24,920 nucleotides of DNA, from positions 55,166 through 80,085 of the forward strand of contig NW_003107098.1 in NCBI RefSeq assembly GCF_000003605.2. Reading direction: 5' to 3'. Under the pieces are notes generated by a model. That model had not been told where the DNA came from. It ran no database searches and worked only from the letters and a program-made list of their open reading frames with translations. The position numbers and the translations under genes are program-made. Origin of the DNA: Saccoglossus kowalevskii (lineage: Eukaryota; Hemichordata; Enteropneusta; Harrimaniidae). Below, in pieces: positions 18,733 through 24,920 of this stretch (position 1 is its first letter; each line of letters starts with the position of its first letter).

Positions 18733-21099
18733 GCTTTCTTTAATTTAGCAAATGAAATTTCGAGAAAAATACACTACACTACTATTATTTCAAAAAGACT
18801 AGTCCCTTCAAATTTCAATATTTTTCAAGTTCTGCATATAATGTTCGCCATGCTGGGAGTAGTCATAACGCTAAGATTAAAAACAATCAAGTTCGGTAAC
18901 AGTATAGTGTACCGGTCTGTGCTACAATCTCTCTATCAAATGGCGATATCCAGGCGTCAACCAGGCACTATCACTTGCACTCCAGTGGACGAATCTCTGC
19001 TAGTGGAATATACTTTCCCATTGACTATGTGACACACTCACCCAGGTGCAACAACTACTAAGCTACAAGTGTCTGGTTTGTACAATTCTTCGTAGAATAT
19101 GTTTTCTACTGTTTACACTGGCAAATATTTCAAAACAGTTACACAATTTAAGCATGTCCGGATAATATTCATTTTAATGGCAGAAAAATACGATGTCCAC
19201 ACTATGATTCATAGTTCAATTGTTGAACAATTCGACAAAATATAATCGTGACAGGGCGTATACTCACTTCACCCATCCGTACCTGGCAGTGACAGTAAGT
19301 ATTGTTATGCAAACAAGAAGACCCGGAAATTGACAATGAGTCACCAATACCACACCATCGTAAAATTATACAGTGGCGGCTCTCCGACACGAAGTTATCC
19401 CAGTTACGTCGTACTCAACAGGGTTGTCTTTTCAGAGATTGGAGGTGAAAGATTACCTTCGCGGAAATAAATATCCCTTTAGTACGAGTCACAAGGTTAA
19501 CATTGCCAAGAGGAAAATTCCGCTTGTGTCTTTCCAACAAAAGAATAAGTTATAGATCAATCATGGTACCAATGCAACAACAATTTTAAATGTATCGTTC
19601 CGTTTAGTTACACATTGCGTACGTTTTCGTATTAGCCCCTTCCGTATAATATCAGAGGATGTTATTACGTAATAACGATTAATAACTGCTACACGTGCTT
19701 AACATCCACATGTTTTATATAAAAATCTTAATATTTCGTATTTTCCAATGCCAAGGCCCTGTCCACTGGATTACGATTATTATCGATTAGCGGGTAACTC
19801 GGCAAATTATTTTATGTTTCCATGGGTTACGGGGTGTGCACATGCAATACCAATGGCGATAATATAAATGACATGTACACGGACCACGTATACTAGTATT
19901 ATATATATTTTAGTAAAACATTTGTTCGGTTTTGTTGGAACTAAACATCAAGTTAGTGCATATATATATCACCACATATTAACGATCATAGAAATGGAAT
20001 CACGGCATAGTGTCAAAAATAACATGACACGTGATAAAAAAGCATTGCCTCCGTTGCTAGGCAACATGGTGACTTTGATGATAACGTCAACAGGTAGATG
20101 ATTTCATCGGGTGTACCATCATTTATCCTTAGGTATACAGGCTGTGCACATGAACAAGGAACATTTCGCAGAGAAAATCTAAAGATATTTTTACATGGAG
20201 AGAAGCATAATCTGTACACATGGTCCTGGGCAAAAATGAGATTAGCGGTGCATTCTGTGTGGCCGCGCACCTTGAATAATTGGCTCGGTATTTCACAATC
20301 AATTCACACATTCGCCAGGAGTGGTTTCGGTCTCCAGGGATGGGGTATTGCTATTTCACGTAAAGTTTGAAATTCTTTTCATATTCTGACAGTCAGTCAT
20401 CACAGTTCTATGTCTAGTAAAAAAAAAAACGCGAAAGCATCGTAAAGAGCGAGAGAGAAGGAAATGAAAAAGGACATTACATACCGGATATAGTAATCTT
20501 TTCAAATACACTACAAAAATAAATATAAAAAATAGCAAATGGTAATTTAAATGTTTGGCATCGAGCGAATTGTTATGCAACGGCGTTAACCGAATCATTA
20601 ACACCAAATTCCCGTGCTGGGCTCTGCCTGATTTCATTATAATGCGATCGGGGACATTTTACAGTTACGGTTCAGTTGTAAAATTGTACATATCACAGCG
20701 AGGTATAAGAAACACCTAAATATCGTTTCAACATACACCGTGGAGTATTTTGGCACCGGGATTATGCTAAACACACCATTCCGTGTTATCAGGCCCCAGA
20801 GCAGCCTACTGTATGTACATGTGCATTGCAATACGGGGGAACAGGAGATTGTGGGCGACGCTTCGGTGAACGGATTTGCATGACAATTGGTGTCAGAATT
20901 CCTAATAATGCAAACGTACGAGCTTCATCAATATTTAAAAATAGGGTGATGGCCGCACAAAAAACACGCTCCCACAATTCACCTTTGCAGCGAAAGTGAG
21001 TCGACGGCTTCTGTTATTACTGTCATTGATACTTTGTGTTGAGAGTATTTGGCGTGTGGTTTATGGCCGTGCTCCTATGCAGGTGATACACAGGGAAAC
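18733..21099. other. Intergenic region and 5' flank of the Reeler gene
   Basis: No convincing gene: the open frames are short, lack domains and overlap each other on both strands. A 16-bp perfect palindrome with core TTACGTAA is at 19661-19676. A TATA-like stretch TATTTAAAAATAG lies at 20932-20944, about 160 bp before the ATG at 21100, but promoter use is unproven. Confidence 0.6.
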
Positions 21100-21298
21100 A
21101 TGGCGGCTTCATATCGGGATGTGTTTATTTTATTTTTTACGATATGTGTGGATGTTACTCGGACTTACCGAACGGGCGCTCCACAATCAGCGTGCTTTGA
21201 TATGACTCCCAATCACGGGTACTCCGCACAACTGACAGACAGTCCTTATATTATTACATCGAGCGTACAGGAATACACCCCTGGTCAGCGAGTTACAG
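21100..21298 (+). CDS. First coding exon of a Reeler-domain secreted or membrane protein (partial gene)
   Basis: The ATG at 21100 has a good context (A at -3, G at +4). An in-frame TGA at 21040 rules out a more upstream start in this exon. Residues 1-25 form a signal peptide with hydrophobic core VFILFFTICV. It is followed by GAPQSACFDMTPNHG, a SPY pair and EYTPGQRVTG: the N-terminal signature of the Reeler domain (GAP..AC..M.P.HG....SPY....Y.PG..V.V). Exon ends in phase 1 at G|GTAAGT. Reeler domains start reelin, F-spondin, ferric-chelate reductase (FRRS1)-like and insect-type defence proteins; one exon cannot separate these. The remaining exons are not recognised in the window. Confidence 0.83.
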
Positions 21299-22446
21299 GT
21301 AAGTGTATGCTATAACAACGTAACTCTCGTCCCAGTTAGACGAAAATCGTGCCCTGTCTTAACAGGAGCGTGTATGATTTGTATTATCCTCTGTCTCATT
21401 TTGCAACATGGCAGGTGCGCGTCTCCGTTTAACCAGGATCACCACGCCCTGTCGTATGAAAACTCAAGATTCTTCGGATACCATATGATCGACCAACTTC
21501 GAGCGCCACACTCAAAATACCAATACAAAAAACCTTCTATTTTCTAGAACATTTGACTGTCTGGGACAAGCAGGCCAACCGTGAAAATCACCAAGCAATA
21601 ACTACCCGTGTTTATATATTTTGTATGAAAATGTGATGTCAATATAACTTAAGATGTTGTTTTGGCGCAACTAATTTCGACGTTTATACTCGATTTACTC
21701 AAAATTTCACCTGTTTTAAAAGCTGCAAGGTCGAAGATCGAAATCTAAATCAGAAATTTGAAACGATTTTACTCTGTTAGTGTTACTTTATACAAGTGAA
21801 TTTCTCTCATGCGTAGCACACGTTTTGTTAGAGTGAATAGCTGACGTTTTAAATCTGTTGACTCGACCTCAGTGCTATGTTGACGATCTCATGCGTTCAC
21901 AGAAGAGAAAAGAAAGAAATTGGACAATAAAATGTTTCACGGTAGTGGAATTTTACGTGTCACCACCCAAAAGTGAGTAAGTCCACAAGAGCAAGTTCGA
22001 CACTCTGTAAATTAACATTGGCAATTGGTCGCCCTGGGCGTTTTAGGGGCGAGATATAATGCAGAATCAAAGATTACTTACATCGTGGTTTGTGGTGCCT
22101 CGTAGTCAACCTGACGCTCCTGTAGGTAGTAATTTAACAGTGTAACAGAATATCCGTTTTAGCATAGGAACGGCAATCTGACCTAGCGCCATTTACAAAT
22201 GTAATTTTATTACCCCATTGTTGTGTAGGAGTATAAATACTGTCAAGCGAGCTCCCTTACCAAAACCATCTGTGACAGGATCGAAATAATCTCTATTATG
22301 ACCAATGTTGTCGAATTTTGTTGTCGAGGGTGAATGGACATTCCTGCATATCAATTGTAATGCAATGTGCGTCAACTCTGTACCACTCGTGTCACTTAAT
22401 GGTAATACATGTATATTAAACTAGTGTGCGTGTTAGTATTAGTATT

Positions 22447-22644
22447 GCTACGTTCACACGTCAGCATTCTATCGGAGCCGAACTGCCCCCTGATTATCTC
22501 GAATGCGTTTACACGGGTCGGGGCCGAACGAGAGCCGAAATCCACCCGAGTTCTATCCAATTCGTTCAGAGCCGAACGAAACAGCGTCCTCGATTACGTA
22601 GTATGAATACAACTACGTTCACACGACATCATTTTATCGGAGCC
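22447..22644. repeat. 33-bp direct repeat pair, 165 bp apart
   Basis: Copies at 22447-22479 and 22612-22644 share CTACGTTCACACG...ATC..TATCGGAGCC with a few differences. GCCGAAC words recur between them. Possibly the remains of an inserted element. Confidence 0.75.
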
Positions 22645-23454
22645 CTACGGCTCGTTGCAATTGTGTGCCTCGCTCGGTTGTATCTCTGAGGTTGTATCGC
22701 ATATTCTGTACACTTCGCGCTTCTTCGAATTCGGAAATTGCGTATTTCTTCATGGGATACATGGGATAGCTAGTGTCATATATACATAATTTCTCTCAGC
22801 GTATCAGCGTAATCTGGTTAGCGGTAAAAACTGGGTGTGTTATTTTTGAGGTGGGGTGTTCGAAACAGCCGATGATGAATGCGTCGTATTTAAAATGACC
22901 CGAGTTATCTCTTTCGAAACGAAGACCACTATACCGTGATTTCAACGCATCTCGGTGTAGAATATTATCTATTCGGTCGATTACTAATATTTATTTATTT
23001 ATTTACTTATTGACTCTTACACAATCCCCGGAGGGAAAGAAAATGGTCACAAAGTACAAGGAGAAATGTATATATAAAAAAACAAAACAAAAACACAATA
23101 TACTAAATAACAAATAACAAATACAATCACTAAATTACTAAATAATACAAAATCTCTAAAATACAATCTAATATAAAATTACAAAATTGACAGTAGGCAT
23201 TAAGATGTCAAGTAAGACCCTGCTTCCTGACTTCAAAGCTTTTACTTATGAACTGTGCTACTGGTATAATAATGTTTTCAATAATAAGTTCACTGACACG
23301 GGGAATGCATGCACAGAATATTGACAACAATAACATCCAGTAACGCTTAATATACTAGTAATCCAAACAACTGGGTGTTCATCCAAGAACGTGCCGTGTT
23401 CCGCTATGATGACCAAAATGTTTCCTTGTTTATTATAAACTCAGACAACTAATG

Positions 23455-23619
23455 TTAAAGCGGGGAAGTCATCACCTGCGCATGCGTCCGATGGCCATAG
23501 CGTGTCATTTTTTACAAACAAGCATCTGCTCATGAGCCTTTGCGTTTTTAGCGAGAATTGTTATCGTCGCTTGGTACTCAATTCCCGCGCGTACGCAGGT
23601 GACGAACCTTCCGCTTTAA
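23455..23619 (+). mobile_element. MITE B3, TTAA-flanked (165 bp)
   Basis: TTAA at both ends. Start reads TTAAAGCGGGGAAGTCATCA followed by CCTGCGCATGCG. The other end in reverse begins TTAAAGCGGAAGGTTCGTCA followed by CCTGCGTACGCG. Closely matches B1 along its length, including CCATAGCGTGTC and TTTGCGTTTTTAGCG. Best-preserved copy of family B in the window. Confidence 0.88.
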
Positions 23620-23796
23620 CTGTTAAATGTAGTTGTCTCAGATCAGATACGCGATGTTACGTTCAGTAATTTTATATATCAGATATATGGCGTTGCGTAG
23701 ACTAATTTTAGTATATAAGTATCAGATACGTGATCGCATAGTGATTCATATGAACTATGATTTCAACTAATTTCACGAGGACAAAATTCCCCGGAC

Positions 23797-23834
23797 CACA
23801 GTCACTCTACTAGGACCCTAGTAGAGTGACTGTG
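23797..23834. mobile_element. Micro palindromic element 1 (38 bp) with 7-bp flanking duplication
   Basis: Perfect inverted repeat: an 18-bp arm CACAGTCACTCTACTAGG, a 2-bp centre, then its exact complement. Immediately flanked on both sides by CCCGGAC (23790-23796 and 23835-23841), as expected for a transposon target-site duplication. Confidence 0.75.
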
Positions 23835-23871
23835 CCCGGACGAATGCGTCATGCAAGTGGCAATATATCAT

Positions 23872-23905
23872 CACAGTCCCTCAACACCGGTGTTGAGGGA
23901 CTGTG
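23872..23905. mobile_element. Micro palindromic element 2 (34 bp) with 7-bp flanking duplication
   Basis: Perfect inverted repeat with no centre: arms of 17 bp, the left being CACAGTCCCTCAACACC. Flanked on both sides by ATATCAT (23865-23871 and 23906-23912). The first 11 bases differ from element 1 at one position. Confidence 0.75.
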
Positions 23906-24209
23906 ATATCATATACACTTTTAGACAGGGGTCAGCGAACTTCTGATTTTACTTTGACACAAAGCAATGAAGTCGTTTCAATGCTAACTATCGAATCGAA
24001 ACAAGTCTCCCAAACATGACCAATAATGATGTAATTCGCTTAAAATATGTGATATATATATGTAGCACACTCAGTGTGATCATTCCTTTCCAACAAATCG
24101 TGACATCCGAACAATAGACGTAGGTGACTTATTGTACGAGCTGCGACGTCTCTTATTGTTTCATGACAACATGTATTCAACGTCATAACATTGCCAAACC
24201 CCTCCCACT

Positions 24210-24232
24210 CAACCAACCAACCAACCAACCAA
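24210..24232. repeat. (CAAC)n microsatellite
   Basis: About five and a half uninterrupted tetranucleotide copies. Confidence 0.9.
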
Positions 24233-24495
24233 TCTCCCTTTCAATAGCTATTTGTCTTGAAGCATATGTGTTAATTATTCAGTGAGATCACGGTTAGCTG
24301 TAATATGTCACATGGAAGGTACTATCAGGGGGGAATTCTTTTACTCTCGAGTTCTCCACACGTGTCAGGGGGGAATCTCGTCTCGTCTATATATCTCGTC
24401 CCCTTGAGGTATGGGATCGGGAAAGTCAGTTAAGCTTTACAGTCAAATAAGACACACACAACGAAATACGTTTCAACTTTCGTCTTAGTCGGTCA

Positions 24496-24644
24496 GTCGA
24501 GTACTCTATAAGACACAGCGCCCTGGGGAAAAATCCCCAAGACTATCGCAAGGCTGACCCAAGACTCTTTTAGACTGCGTCAAGGCTCGCGCCAAGTCTC
24601 TCCAGGACTGGACTCTCTACTGCGTCTATCGTAGAGTACTTGAC
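24496..24644. repeat. Segment bounded by 13-bp inverted repeats
   Basis: GTCGAGTACTCTA at 24496-24508 pairs with TAGAGTACTTGAC at 24632-24644 with one mismatch. The 149-bp interior is rich in AAGACT/AGTCT words and contains a small hairpin TGGGG-AAAAAT-CCCCA at 24524-24539. Identity unknown; possibly part of a mobile element. Confidence 0.5.
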
Positions 24645-24691
24645 AAGACCAACTCAAAACTCTCTTTATTCATTTTCAAAACTCTAACCCA

Positions 24692-24730
24692 GGCCCGTAG
24701 TTGGGGGGGGGGGGGTTCGGTCGAACCCCC
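24692..24730. repeat. G13 run with GGGGGTTCG / CGAACCCCC hairpin
   Basis: AGGCCCGTAGTT is followed by 13 G, then a 9-bp stem (24711-24719 with 24722-24730) around a 2-bp centre. CCCGTAG plus a poly-G/TTCG palindrome looks like the terminus of an interspersed repeat, from memory of similar repeats in marine invertebrates; not verified. Confidence 0.5.
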
Positions 24731-24920
24731 TAAATTTTGGAAGTGAATAGATTTATGATCGTAGATTAGAACATAATAAAACAAACATTATTAATTAAAA
24801 TGATTATCATTGTTTAAATCACTTGACTCTGTGAGGTAACTACCAGAGTAATGTAATTAGTAATGCATGGTAATGAGCATTTAGGTGGCAACGAGCTTTA
24901 AATGTCAATCGTGAAGTTAT

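Larger units (their letters stand above)
21299..24920 (+). other. Intron (or intron plus flank) of the Reeler gene, to window end
   Basis: No further Reeler exon was found: I looked for a continuation carrying a conserved FxGF-type motif after an AG in phase 1. The region contains MITE B3, a 33-bp direct repeat pair, two tiny palindromic elements, a CAAC microsatellite and an inverted-repeat segment near the end, listed separately. Confidence 0.6.

Noticed and set aside
18841-19032. 63-codon open frame in the intergenic region
   Set aside because: No recognisable domain, isolated, and similar frames occur by chance on both strands here.
20098-20370. 90-codon open frame, overlapped by minus-strand frames at 20013-20311
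   Set aside because: Mutually overlapping frames with no motif; nothing to favour either strand.
22409-22689. Two overlapping plus-strand frames of 65 and 87 codons
   Set aside because: They lie on the direct-repeat segment and lack domains; a signal-peptide-like start alone is not enough.
23797-23905. microRNA precursor hairpins
   Set aside because: Centres of 0 and 2 bp leave no loop for a normal precursor, and the 7-bp flanking duplications point to insertion.

Overview
This is eukaryotic genomic DNA from an animal, most likely a non-vertebrate. The evidence is a run of short phase-1 exons with GT-AG introns that encode extracellular EGF and CUB modules, AT-rich introns, and several small inverted-repeat transposons. 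I cannot name the species. No bacterial-type genes, tRNA, rRNA or CRISPR array were seen.

Positions 1-17978 (+) hold the 3' part of one very large gene. I traced 50 coding exons that splice in frame into about 2,497 residues: 61 EGF-like domains (the first is cut by the window edge), one CUB domain between EGF 51 and EGF 52, one transmembrane helix, and a very short lysine-rich cytoplasmic tail ending at a TGA at 17976-17978. Thirty-six of the 50 exons are exactly 114 bp, and every intron is phase 1. The exceptions are a 1,032-bp exon with nine EGFs, three two-EGF exons, a few exons longer by one to four codons, the CUB exon and the transmembrane exon. The EGFs form blocks: a mostly calcium-binding N-terminal block, 28 consecutive EGFs that lack the calcium-motif Glu, then a mixed block around the CUB. 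The start codon and signal peptide lie upstream of the window. The layout suggests a membrane-anchored, Notch-like or fibropellin-like EGF protein that is not Notch: there are no LNR repeats or ankyrin repeats.

Positions 17979-21099 are 3' UTR followed by AT-rich intergenic sequence. A second gene starts on the same strand at 21100. Its first coding exon (21100-21298) encodes a signal peptide and the start of a Reeler domain. Its intron runs to the end of the window and no second exon was recognised.

Introns and intergenic DNA carry mobile-element debris. There are two TTAA-flanked MITE families (A: two copies in opposite orientation; B: three copies), a third MITE (C) with 60-bp inverted ends, and two very small perfect palindromes (38 and 34 bp) at 23797-23905. 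Each palindrome is flanked by an exact 7-bp direct repeat, and both share the end sequence CACAGTC with MITE C. These palindromes are the most unusual objects in the window.
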